A stretch of 32,982 bases of DNA from positions 1-32,982 of the forward strand of contig NZ_RCZD01000023.1 of assembly GCF_006438725.1 (NCBI RefSeq), in the 5' to 3' direction. Under the pieces are notes generated by a model. That model was not told where the DNA came from and searched no databases. It worked only from the letters and a program-made list of their open reading frames with translations. This stretch comes from Ewingella americana (lineage in GTDB: Bacteria > Pseudomonadota > Gammaproteobacteria > Enterobacterales > Enterobacteriaceae). The position numbers and the translations under genes were made by a program. Below are positions 23,020 to 31,355 of this stretch, piece after piece (position 1 is the first letter of the stretch; each line of letters begins with the position of its first letter).

Positions 23020-24697
23020 TTTCGAACAGATCCCCGCCACGTTGGGGAAAATCATTCAACAACTCCAGCCCCTGAAAAATGCCACCTCTGACGTCTGGAA
23101 GCGTTTTACCCAATCCCCGCCAAGAACCTTATTTAGCCGGATGTCAGAAGATATCGACCGCACGGCCGAAGAACTTCAGGGATTGGGAAAAGGGTCGCAG
23201 GTATTAGATAAATTATCTGCTGCCCGGAGCCAGCTCGCGGTCAATGGCCCTGCCCTCTTACGACGTCCAAAACCTGCCGAGTCGAGCAGTCAGCAACCAT
23301 TCGCCGGCAACCGGCCACACCCGGAGAGTCAGAAGCAGCAAGGCAGCGACATCGGTCAACAATACAGAGCCCGGGCACAGAAGATTGATCAGCTGAAAAA
23401 CACCAGTTCGTCGATGGTCGCCTTTGCGCAGCCAAAACTTGAGCTGGCAAAAAACATCTTCCAGCCTGGTGCTGATTTGCAAAAAGGCTTATCCGAAATG
23501 CAGGCGAAGCTTGGCCTGAAGAATAGCGATCCGCGCCTTGCAGCACTGCGTCAGCAAACTCTGTCCATGGCGAACAGTGGCCATAGCCCGGCAGACGTCC
23601 TGACTCAACAAAGCAATCTGGCAGCTAACGGTTTAAATGCGGATCAGATTCTGGCCCAAACGCCGGCAGCCCTTAATGGTGCAACACCGGTCGCGCAAAC
23701 CGAGGTACGGGTGAAGGGTGACAATCTGGACGGCGATATCACCAAGCTGTTCGCCACCTGGGACACGATCCGTATCAATCTATTTGACGGGCAAAGCGCT
23801 GCACTGCGCGAACTGACGCAAACAGCAACTGGCTGGCTGACCACCCTGAACACCTGGATAACCGATAATCCCCAGTTGGTGAACTCATTAATGACGGTAG
23901 CACTGGGTATAACCGGCTTAGTGGGCGGCTTGGGTTTTCTTGGCACGGTCATCGCTCCGGTACTCAGTGGGGTCAATATGTTAATGGCAGCCGCAGGTTT
24001 GCTTGGTGGCGTGTTCACCAGCACCGGTGGCGTTATCGCGGCGGCTTTCGCTGCTATCGGATTGCCCCTGCTGCCCGTTATCGCGCTGATTGCCGGGATT
24101 GGCATTGCAGTGGTCAAACTCTGGGACCCCATCAGCGCCTTTGTCAGCGGCATGATTGAAGGTTTCAGCTCCGTGATGGGGCCGGTAAGTGACGCTTTTG
24201 CCCCCTTCCAGACTGCGCTGACCTGGATAACTGATTTATTCGCGCCCATCAAATTCAGTAAAGATGAACTTAATGGCTACAGTGAAATTGGTAAAAATGT
24301 CGGCGAGGCACTTGCCGCTATTTTCGTCACGCTGAATAAAGCCGTTGCGCAGATCGGGGAAGTGTTCAATTGGGCCAGAAAAGGAATTGATTCGGTCTTG
24401 AATTTCTTCAGCGACGACTCGAATGAACCACCAGCGCAGCAAAATACATCCGTGGATTTTGGCAATAGCATGACACCCAGCGGCGGCGTATTAAGTTTGT
24501 ATCAGCCGGCGAAGGTCAACGCGGCAAACACGCTCGCGGACAACCGGGCTACTACAGTTAATTTAAGTTTTACCGCCACCCCGGAGACCGATCAACAGCA
24601 GGTCCAAAAATGGATATCAGAAGCCATTGATCAACACGACTCAAACAAAACCACTGCCCAACTGAGTCAGTTCGGGTTCGGAGGATATTATTCATGA
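23012..24697 (+). CDS. T: Tail tape measure protein T (short form)
   Basis: A 561-aa tape measure, the scaffold that sets tail length, with a hydrophobic region (about 285-375) that includes several membrane-like stretches (LGITGLVGGLGFLGTVIAPVL; VIAAAFAAIGLPLLPVIALIAG). P2 gpT is 815 aa. The N-terminal half is rich in Gln/Ala/Ser and carries PKPAESSSQQ-type low-complexity sequence. Using the P2 ratio (815 aa for a tail of about 135 nm), the particle should be roughly 90-95 nm; this is an estimate. The start overlaps the E' stop and the end overlaps U. Confidence 0.92.
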   Translation: MSNFEQIPATLGKIIQQLQPLKNATSDVWKRFTQSPPRTLFSRMSEDIDRTAEELQGLGKGSQVLDKLSAARSQLAVNGPALLRRPKPAESSSQQPFAGNRPHPESQKQQGSDIGQQYRARAQKIDQLKNTSSSMVAFAQPKLELAKNIFQPGADLQKGLSEMQAKLGLKNSDPRLAALRQQTLSMANSGHSPADVLTQQSNLAANGLNADQILAQTPAALNGATPVAQTEVRVKGDNLDGDITKLFATWDTIRINLFDGQSAALRELTQTATGWLTTLNTWITDNPQLVNSLMTVALGITGLVGGLGFLGTVIAPVLSGVNMLMAAAGLLGGVFTSTGGVIAAAFAAIGLPLLPVIALIAGIGIAVVKLWDPISAFVSGMIEGFSSVMGPVSDAFAPFQTALTWITDLFAPIKFSKDELNGYSEIGKNVGEALAAIFVTLNKAVAQIGEVFNWARKGIDSVLNFFSDDSNEPPAQQNTSVDFGNSMTPSGGVLSLYQPAKVNAANTLADNRATTVNLSFTATPETDQQQVQKWISEAIDQHDSNKTTAQLSQFGFGGYYS

Positions 24698-25173
24698 TGA
24701 TGACACTGGGATTATTTGTTTTCAAACTCAGAACCCTTCCCTACCAGACCCTGGATCGGGACGTAAAATACAGTTGGGCGGAAAACAGCCGCATCGGCCA
24801 GCGCCCGATTTCGCAATATCTTGGCCTCGGCACTGAAACCATTGCGCTGGCCGGACAGCTGTTACCGGAACTGACCGGTGGTCTGCGCTATTTGCAGATT
24901 TTGCAGAATATGGCGGATTCGGGACGCGCATGGCCACTGATTGAAGGCAGCGGGACGATTTATGGCATGTTCGTGGTGCAGAACATCCATCACAACAACG
25001 CGCAGCTAAATGCCGATGGCCGCGCGCGGAGTGTCAATTTCACATTGACGCTAAAACGCGTAGATGAATCCTACTCTGCGATGTTTGCAGATCTGCAGGA
25101 TCAGGCATATGGCTTGTATGAAAAAGCCAGTTCGGCGGTCAAACAGTTTTACCCGGGCGGGATAAGCCTATGA
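24694..25173 (+). CDS. U: Tail protein U
   Basis: A 159-aa homologue of P2 gpU, equal in length: MMMTLGLFVFKLRTLPYQTL, NSRIGQRPISQYLG, GRAWPLIEGSGTIYGMFV and RVDESYSAMFADL. gpU-family proteins act in baseplate hub or tail assembly. Three ATG codons in tandem overlap the T stop, so the exact first residue is ambiguous by one or two positions. Confidence 0.95.
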   Translation: MMMTLGLFVFKLRTLPYQTLDRDVKYSWAENSRIGQRPISQYLGLGTETIALAGQLLPELTGGLRYLQILQNMADSGRAWPLIEGSGTIYGMFVVQNIHHNNAQLNADGRARSVNFTLTLKRVDESYSAMFADLQDQAYGLYEKASSAVKQFYPGGISL

Positions 25174-26318
25174 TCACTCAACTTCAATTACCCGCTGGCG
25201 CACGGATCGTGCCAGACTTTACACTGATGGTGAAAAATAAAGCCCTGGAACAAAGCGTGCGCGAGCGGGTGATGTCGATCAAAATGACCGACAACAGCGG
25301 CTTTACCGCCGATACCCTGGAAGTCCTCTTTGATGACAGCGACGGCGCCTTTCAGATGCCGGAACGAGGTACTGTATTGCACTTGCACCTGGGTTGGTCG
25401 GGGCAGGCGTTATACGACTGTGGCTCGTTTATCGTTGATACGGTGACCCACAACGGTGCGCCGGACAGGCTGAGTATCGTGGCCAGAAGCGCTGACTTTC
25501 GTGGAAGCTTTGATACTAAGGGCAGTTATTCTTATGACGACACCACCCTTGGCGCTATCGTTCGCCTGGTTTCCCAACGCAATAAACTGCAGCTGCCACA
25601 GCTATTGCCTGAGCTCGATGCAATTACCATTACGCATATTGATCAAACCAATGAAACCGACGCCTATTTCCTGATGCGTCTGGCCCAGATGAACGGTGCA
25701 CAGGCTACGGTAAAACAGGGAACGATCCTTTTTATCAAGCCAGGCTATGGCCTGACAGCATCGGGCAAGGCGATACCCTGGATGAGTATTAACCGCTCGG
25801 ATGGTGACTCACATTCATTCAAAATCATCGATAAACAGGCTTACTCCGGGGTCACAGCCATCTGGCATGACGTCAAAAAAGCCCAGTCTCCCCAGGTTGC
25901 CCTTCAACGTAGCGGTGCAAAACCTGGCGCGGCGAGTTCACCGCACCCTGCGTCGAAAATGAGTGGTGAAAGTGCCGGGAGTGATGCCACTGAGCAGAGT
26001 TATATGGCCGGCGCTAAAGAGAACCTTTTAGTGCTGAGCAAGATTTATGCTGACCAGGAATCTGCTACGCGGGCCGCTGACTCAGTTTTCAAGCAGATTC
26101 AATCTGGTGTCGCGTCGTTCAGTATTAAGCTGGCTTTGGGCAGGGCTGATCTTTTTCCTCAAACTCCGGTGGTGGTCAGTGGATTCAAAGATGTCATCGA
26201 TAGTCAGCGCTGGATCATTGATTCAGTGGTGCACGATGTCGCTGACAAAGGGTTCGTCACCACCTTGAATTTGAAAGTTTATATTAATGACATAACTTAC
26301 CAGGCCTCAATTACATAA
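25170..26318 (+). CDS. D: Baseplate hub protein D
   Basis: A 382-aa protein homologous to P2 gpD (387 aa), structurally the gp27-like hub that sits between tube and spike (often named phage late control protein D). The N-terminal MITQLQLPAGARIVPDFTLMVKNKAL and the segment NETDAYFLMRLAQMNGAQATVK are characteristic. It overlaps U by ATGA and is the last gene of the FI operon. It ends just before the ogr promoter. Confidence 0.95.
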   Translation: MITQLQLPAGARIVPDFTLMVKNKALEQSVRERVMSIKMTDNSGFTADTLEVLFDDSDGAFQMPERGTVLHLHLGWSGQALYDCGSFIVDTVTHNGAPDRLSIVARSADFRGSFDTKGSYSYDDTTLGAIVRLVSQRNKLQLPQLLPELDAITITHIDQTNETDAYFLMRLAQMNGAQATVKQGTILFIKPGYGLTASGKAIPWMSINRSDGDSHSFKIIDKQAYSGVTAIWHDVKKAQSPQVALQRSGAKPGAASSPHPASKMSGESAGSDATEQSYMAGAKENLLVLSKIYADQESATRAADSVFKQIQSGVASFSIKLALGRADLFPQTPVVVSGFKDVIDSQRWIIDSVVHDVADKGFVTTLNLKVYINDITYQASIT

Positions 26319-26320
26319 CT

Positions 26321-26353
26321 TAACTTGCTTTTGCAAGTTATTCGTTTCATAAT
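26321..26353 (+). promoter_or_regulatory. ogr promoter with repressor operator
   Basis: TAACTTGC-TTTT-GCAAGTTA is a perfect 20-bp palindrome (26321-26340) that contains AACTTG-N6-CAAGTT, identical in half-sites and spacing to the operator at the early promoter (11499-11516). It overlaps the -35 of a promoter TTGCTT (26325-26330), 17 bp, CATAAT (26348-26353). In phage 186, CI represses both pR and the pB promoter of the Ogr homologue B, so direct repression of ogr by the CI-like protein is expected here. Confidence 0.75.
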
Positions 26354-26387
26354 CATCTCAACGCTCACCAACAAGCCGGAGGTTTTT

Positions 26388-26579
26388 ATGATGCATTGTC
26401 CACTGTGCGGTAAGGTCGCCCACACCCGTTCAAGCCGCTATCTCAGCGAGTCGACCAAAGAACGCTATCATCAGTGCCAGAATATTGAGTGCAGCTGTAC
26501 ATTCGCCACACACGAGTCCGTCGCCCGCGTTATTTCCAAGCCGGGCGTGACTTTGCAAGCAGGAATGCAAACAGCCTGA
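26388..26579 (+). CDS. ogr: Ogr/Delta-type late gene activator
   Basis: A 63-aa zinc-finger activator like P2 Ogr (72 aa) and 186 B. Zinc ligands are C4, C7, C30 and C35 in MMHCPLCGKVAHTRSSRYLS and YHQCQNIEC. Ogr contacts RNA polymerase alpha and binds TGT-N12-ACA dyads upstream of late promoters; matching elements are at 14738, 16753 and 20744. GGAGG lies 5 nt before ATG 26388. The C-terminus is somewhat shorter than P2 Ogr. It is the last gene of the element. Confidence 0.95.
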   Translation: MMHCPLCGKVAHTRSSRYLSESTKERYHQCQNIECSCTFATHESVARVISKPGVTLQAGMQTA

Positions 26580-26624
26580 CCCGACTTCTGACAGAACACG
26601 ACTCTGTTTTTTGCTCCTATCTTT

Positions 26625-26649
26625 GCCTGCTGCCCCGCAGGCTTTTTTT
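26625..26649 (+). terminator. ogr terminator, right end of element
   Basis: GCCTGC-TGCCCC-GCAGGC followed by seven T. A weaker hairpin with six T (26591-26612) precedes it. No direct repeat typical of an attachment core was recognised here. Confidence 0.88.
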
Positions 26650-26674
26650 CATCGCCATTTTGCCGCCACATAAA

Positions 26675-26706
26675 CAAAAAAGGGGTTAGCCGATGGCTAA
26701 CCCCTT
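26675..26706 (-). terminator. rpsP-rimM-trmD-rplS operon terminator
   Basis: AGGGGTTAGCC-GAT-GGCTAACCCCT (26681-26705) with a T-run on the minus strand, 39 bp after the rplS stop. It also has TTGTTT on the plus strand and may stop read-through from ogr. Confidence 0.9.
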
Positions 26707-26744
26707 GTTTCATATTAACTAGTCGATGTCGCGTTAGCGATACC

Positions 26745-27107
<363 letters not shown>

Positions 27108-27146
27108 CTAGGTAAACTGATATATCGGGAAGGCTTGGCGTAGTGC

Positions 27147-27914
27147 TCAAGCGGTCCCTTCATAGTTTTGTTGACTAAGCCGATGTTCCTTTTGGAACTC
27201 TCTCAGCAACACCTCTTGCTCGTCAGTCAGAGCTAGGTTTTCCAGAAGTTCAGGTCTTCTAAGCCAGGTTCGACCCAGCGACTGTTTCAGGCGCCAGCGA
27301 CGTATATCAGCATGATTTCCCGACAGTAGAACCGGCGGTACCTCCATGCCTTCTAACACTTCAGGTCGGGTATAGTGGGGGCAATCGAGCAACCCATCAG
27401 CAAAAGAATCTTCCTCTGCTGAAGACTGATGACCCAGAACGCCCGGAATAAAACGGGAGACTGAATCTATCAGCGTCATTGCCGGTAACTCTCCACCACT
27501 GAGAACGTAATCGCCAATTGACCATTCTTCGTCAATTTCGGTTTTGATCACACGCTCATCAACCCCTTCATAACGACCACACACCAGAATAATTTTCTGA
27601 TGGGCCGCCAATTCGCAAACACCGGTTTGATCCAGTTTGCGTCCCTGAGGTGAAAGATAAATCACTTTCACACCTTCGCCTGCCGCCGCTTTAGCTGCAT
27701 GAATCGCTTCCCGTAAGGGTTGCACCATCATCAGCATTCCGGGACCACCGCCATAAGGCCGCTCGTCCACGGTACGATGTCGATCGTATGCGAAGTCACG
27801 AGGACTCCAGCAATTTACGCTCAACAGGCCATTCTTTACTGCCCGGCCAGTTACCCCGTAGTCGGTAATTGCGCGAAACATCTCAGGAAACAGGCTAATT
27901 ATACCGATCCACAT
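27147..27914 (-). CDS. trmD: tRNA (guanine-N1)-methyltransferase TrmD
   Basis: Methylates G37 of tRNAs reading CUN, CCN and CGG codons, preventing +1 frameshifts; uses S-adenosylmethionine bound in a trefoil knot. The 255-aa protein (same as E. coli) shows [21 protein letters not shown], the [11 protein letters not shown] segment, and the knot region [12 protein letters not shown]...[11 protein letters not shown]. Third gene of the operon, with an 82-nt gap after rimM. Confidence 0.98.
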   Translation of the reverse strand: MWIGIISLFPEMFRAITDYGVTGRAVKNGLLSVNCWSPRDFAYDRHRTVDERPYGGGPGMLMMVQPLREAIHAAKAAAGEGVKVIYLSPQGRKLDQTGVCELAAHQKIILVCGRYEGVDERVIKTEIDEEWSIGDYVLSGGELPAMTLIDSVSRFIPGVLGHQSSAEEDSFADGLLDCPHYTRPEVLEGMEVPPVLLSGNHADIRRWRLKQSLGRTWLRRPELLENLALTDEQEVLLREFQKEHRLSQQNYEGTA

Positions 27915-27996
27915 AGCCCACTCCCATTAGACAACATTCCACCCAACCTGCCTTCAGCGACTTCAGTATAAAATACGTCAGTAAACGCTACGGAGG

Positions 27997-28545
27997 TCAA
28001 AAACCAGGATCCCAATCTACTTCGATGATTCGAGTAGTGAGATCGACTTTCTTAATAACCTGCCCATCGAGGAACGGAATTAACCGCTCCTTGATTCCGA
28101 AGGCATCTTTCAGGTTGGCTTTAACAACAATCACGTCATTAGAACCGGTTTCCATCATATCGATGATTTTACCCAGCTCGTAACCGGTGGTTGTGACTAC
28201 CTGGCAGCCAAAAAGGTCTTTCCAGTAGTAGTCGCCGTCTTCCAGTGAAGGAAGTTGCTTTGAATCGACCACAATTTCGCAATTGGTCAGAAGATTCGCA
28301 GCATCCCGATCGTCAAAGCCTTTGACTTTGATGATCAGGTCCTGAGTGTGACGTTTCCAGCCTTCCAGCTCGACAACGTGCCACTTACCGGCTTGTTGGA
28401 TAAACCAAGGCTGGTATTCGAAGATGCTTTCGGCGTCTTCGGTGGATGAAAACACTCTGAGCCAACCACGAATGCCGTATGTTGACCCCATTTTGCCGAG
28501 GACTATCGGCTCAGCGGGCGTCACTGGATTGAGTTGTTTGCTCAT
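27997..28545 (-). CDS. rimM: 16S rRNA processing protein RimM
   Basis: Assembly factor for the 30S head that binds S19. The 182-aa protein matches E. coli RimM throughout: [52 protein letters not shown] and the terminal VDWDPGF. ATG 28545 is chosen; a GTG three codons upstream has no counterpart. It starts 18 nt after rpsP. Confidence 0.97.
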   Translation of the reverse strand: MSKQLNPVTPAEPIVLGKMGSTYGIRGWLRVFSSTEDAESIFEYQPWFIQQAGKWHVVELEGWKRHTQDLIIKVKGFDDRDAANLLTNCEIVVDSKQLPSLEDGDYYWKDLFGCQVVTTTGYELGKIIDMMETGSNDVIVVKANLKDAFGIKERLIPFLDGQVIKKVDLTTRIIEVDWDPGF

Positions 28546-28563
28546 TGTTACCACCGCGACAGA

Positions 28564-28812
28564 TTAAGCCGCTTTCTTAAAGTCTTTGATCAGCGAAGAT
28601 ACGCGATCAGAAACGGTTGCACCCAGATCTACCCAATGGGTAATACGATCCAGGTCCAGACGCAGTGCTTCAGCCTGGCCAGAAGCCAATGGGTTGAAGA
28701 AACCTACGCGCTCGATGAAACGACCATCACGAGCATTGCGGCTGTCGGTCACTACTACTTGATAAAATGGACGCTTTTTTGCGCCGCCACGTGCTAAACG
28801 AATTGTTACCAT
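28564..28812 (-). CDS. rpsP: 30S ribosomal protein S16
   Basis: The 82-aa protein begins [20 protein letters not shown], the S16 signature. The start at 28812 follows AGAGGATGTT; the longer frame to 28899 covers the operon leader and is rejected. First gene of rpsP-rimM-trmD-rplS. Confidence 0.98.
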   Translation of the reverse strand: MVTIRLARGGAKKRPFYQVVVTDSRNARDGRFIERVGFFNPLASGQAEALRLDLDRITHWVDLGATVSDRVSSLIKDFKKAA

Positions 28813-28835
28813 AACATCCTCTTTAGTTAATAAAA

Positions 28836-28869
28836 CAACCAGACCCCATCGGGGAACGGGGTCTGGTTG
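28836..28869 (-). terminator. Terminator-like hairpin in the rpsP leader
   Basis: 12-bp arms CAACCAGACCCC/GGGGTCTGGTTG with a 10-nt loop, followed on the minus strand by TTTTATTAA, lie between the promoter and the rpsP ribosome site. The structure looks like an intrinsic terminator inside the leader and could attenuate the operon. Functional status is inferred. Confidence 0.65.
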
Positions 28870-28888
28870 CAATATAAAAAGCCCCAAA

Positions 28889-28916
28889 ATTTTACTCATT
28901 TTGGCGCAAAAAGCAA
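28889..28916 (-). promoter_or_regulatory. Promoter of the rpsP-rimM-trmD-rplS operon
   Basis: Minus strand TTGCTT (28911-28916), 16-bp spacer, TAAAAT (28889-28894), then a GGGGC discriminator typical of ribosomal protein promoters under stringent control. Confidence 0.6.
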
Positions 28917-29001
28917 TCGAAAGCGTAGATTGCCTCCGTCGCTATTTGCCTGAGTATGCTTGGGGCCGTTTATGTGGCTGATAAATAGCCAGTGTTGTCG
29001 A

Positions 29002-30363
29002 TTAACGGCCTGGGAAACCTGGTGGCATCATACCTTTCATGCCACGCATCATTTTTGCCATGCCGCCATTCTTCATTTTCTTCATCATGCGCTGCATGTC
29101 ATCGAACTGCTTGAGTAAGCGGTTGACGTCCTGCACCTGCATGCCGGAACCCATCGCAATACGGCGCTTACGGGAACCTTTAATAATCTCTGGCTTGGCG
29201 CGCTCTTTAAGCGTCATCGAATTGATGATCGCCTCCATGCGCACCAGCACTTTGTCATCCATTTGCGATTTGACGTTATCAGGCAATTGGCCGACGCCAG
29301 GCAGTTTGCTCATCATGTTGGCCATGCCACCCATGTTGCGCATTTGCTTGAGTTGGTCGAGGAAGTCGGTCAGGTCAAAACCGTTGCCTTTCTTGAGCTT
29401 GTTCGCCAGCTTTTCAGCCTGTGCTCGGTCAACTTTGCTCTCAATATCTTCGATAAGCGTGAGAACGTCGCCCATGCCCAAAATACGGGAAGCCACACGA
29501 TCTGGGTGGAATGGCTCTAGCGCATCCGTTTTTTCGCCCATCCCGAGGAATTTAATCGGCTTGCCGGTAATGTGGCGGATAGACAACGCCGCACCGCCGC
29601 GCGCATCACCGTCGACTTTCGTCAGGATCACGCCGGTTAACGGCAGCGCCTCATTAAAGGCTTTGGCGGTATTGGCCGCATCCTGGCCGGTCATCGCATC
29701 GACAACAAACAGGGTTTCAACCGGCTTAATGGCCGCATGTACCTGTTTGATTTCGTCCATCATCGCTTCGTCGACGTGTAAACGGCCGGCGGTATCGACA
29801 ATCAGAACGTCGTAGAATTTGAGTTTAGCTTGTTGCAGCGCGCGGTTAACGATGTCGACCGGCTTCTCTTGCGCATCAGACGCGAAGAAATCAACGCCAA
29901 CCTGCTCGGCCAGCGTCTCCAGCTGCTTGATCGCCGCAGGACGGTATACGTCGGCAGAAACAACCAGCACTTTCTTCTTTTTCTTTTCTTTAAGGAATTT
30001 CGCCAGCTTCGCCACACTGGTGGTTTTACCGGCGCCTTGCAGGCCGGCCATCAGCACAACGGCCGGTGGCTGAGCAGCAAGATTAAGCTCGGAGTTGGCC
30101 TCGCCCATGGCTGTTTCCAGCTCTTTCTGGACAATTTTTACAAATTCCTGGCCCGGTGTCAGGCTTTTGTTGACCTCATGGCCAACGGCGCTCTCTTTCA
30201 CCCGGCTGATGAAGTCACGCACGACCGGCAGCGCAACGTCCGCTTCCAGTAATGCCATTCTGACTTCACGTAATGTTTCTTTAATGTTCTCTTCGGTCAG
30301 CCGCCCACGGCCGCTGATATTGCGCAGTGTGCGCGACAATCGATCGCTTAAATTCTCAAACAT
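29002..30363 (-). CDS. ffh: Signal recognition particle protein Ffh
   Basis: GTPase that with 4.5S RNA recognises signal sequences on nascent chains and delivers them to FtsY at the membrane. The 453-aa protein (as E. coli) has an N domain, a G domain with the P-loop GLQGAGKTT (about 104-112), DTAGRLHVD, TKVDGDARGG, and a methionine-rich M domain with the SRP RNA-binding RKRRIAMGSGMQVQDVNRLL. The C-terminal tail is Met/Gly rich. A 258-codon open frame on the opposite strand inside ffh is a shadow. Divergent from ypjD. Confidence 0.98.
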   Translation of the reverse strand: MFENLSDRLSRTLRNISGRGRLTEENIKETLREVRMALLEADVALPVVRDFISRVKESAVGHEVNKSLTPGQEFVKIVQKELETAMGEANSELNLAAQPPAVVLMAGLQGAGKTTSVAKLAKFLKEKKKKKVLVVSADVYRPAAIKQLETLAEQVGVDFFASDAQEKPVDIVNRALQQAKLKFYDVLIVDTAGRLHVDEAMMDEIKQVHAAIKPVETLFVVDAMTGQDAANTAKAFNEALPLTGVILTKVDGDARGGAALSIRHITGKPIKFLGMGEKTDALEPFHPDRVASRILGMGDVLTLIEDIESKVDRAQAEKLANKLKKGNGFDLTDFLDQLKQMRNMGGMANMMSKLPGVGQLPDNVKSQMDDKVLVRMEAIINSMTLKERAKPEIIKGSRKRRIAMGSGMQVQDVNRLLKQFDDMQRMMKKMKNGGMAKMMRGMKGMMPPGFPGR

Positions 30364-30526
30364 CGTCTCTTGCTCAACGTAATGACAGGCCGCCTTAGCG
30401 ACACAATTGCGGGATTATAACACGAAGCGTTGACGATCTCTGCTTTGGCGTCTCAGATAGGTTGGAGCGTGACGCGCGTAACGTTATACTGACTGTCTCA
30501 TTCATTTTTGATGCTAATGAAACGCT

Positions 30527-31321
30527 ATGTCAGTTTTTTCCGTTATCGCCATGTTGGCCTACCTGCTCAGTCTTGCCCTGATCATCCCGAGCATTATCAG
30601 GAAGAATGGTGCATACCGGCGTTTAGCATTGATATCCGTGATCGTCGCACTGATTTGCCATGCTGGAGCACTTCAGCAACGCATCTTCGATGTCAGTACT
30701 GGCCAGAACCTGAGCCTGGTGAATATCGGCTCGGTGGTCAGTCTGATTATTTGTACGGTAATGACCATTGTTGCTTCACGCAACCGTGGCTGGTTTATTT
30801 TACCGATTGTTTATAGTTTCGCACTGATAAATCTGGCTTTCGTCACCTTCCTTCCCGGCGAGTTCATCACTCATCTGGAGCAAAGCAAAGGGTTGCTGGT
30901 GCATATTGGCCTGGCACTATTTTCCTACGCGACGCTTATCATTGCAGCTCTTTATGCACTGCAACTGGCCTGGCTTGATTATCAGTTGAAAAATAAACGT
31001 CTGACATTCAACAACGATATGCCCCCGTTGATGACTATCGAGCGTAAACTCTTTCACATCACGCAGGTTGGCGTCATTTTGCTGACACTAACACTCTGCA
31101 CCGGCCTGTTATATATGGATAATCTGTTCAGCCGGGAAAACATCGACAAAGCGGTGTTATCGATTCTCGCATGGTTTGTCTATATCGTTTTGCTGTGGGG
31201 CCACTATCATGAAGGTTGGCGCGGTCGCCGCGTGGTGTGGTTCAGTCTGACTGGCACCGCATTACTGACGCTGGCTTATTTCGGTAGCCGCTTCATTCAG
31301 CAACTCATGGTTCATCAATAA
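30527..31321 (+). CDS. ypjD: Inner membrane protein YpjD, cytochrome c assembly (CcsA/CcmC) family
   Basis: A 264-aa polytopic protein with about eight hydrophobic segments (for example VIAMLAYLLSLALIIPSII and ILAWFVYIVLLWGHYHEGW). The WGHYHEGWRGRR segment carries histidine residues typical of the CcsA/CcmC haem-handling family. E. coli YpjD (sometimes CorE) has this size and place next to corB, and is linked by name to magnesium/cobalt resistance; its biochemical role is not settled. It is 34 nt upstream of corB and probably co-transcribed. Confidence 0.93.
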   Translation: MSVFSVIAMLAYLLSLALIIPSIIRKNGAYRRLALISVIVALICHAGALQQRIFDVSTGQNLSLVNIGSVVSLIICTVMTIVASRNRGWFILPIVYSFALINLAFVTFLPGEFITHLEQSKGLLVHIGLALFSYATLIIAALYALQLAWLDYQLKNKRLTFNNDMPPLMTIERKLFHITQVGVILLTLTLCTGLLYMDNLFSRENIDKAVLSILAWFVYIVLLWGHYHEGWRGRRVVWFSLTGTALLTLAYFGSRFIQQLMVHQ

Positions 31322-31355
31322 ACCGCAGTTCAATCAATAAATAAGGAATTCCCCG

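Noticed and set aside
10470-26675. Attachment-site direct repeats flanking the element
   Set aside because: I compared the junctions by eye and found no convincing shared core; with no integrase present none can be assigned.
29039-29815. 258-codon open frame on the plus strand opposite ffh
   Set aside because: It is entirely antisense to ffh, rich in Ser/Arg/Ile as expected from a shadow of a G+C-biased gene, and matches no family.
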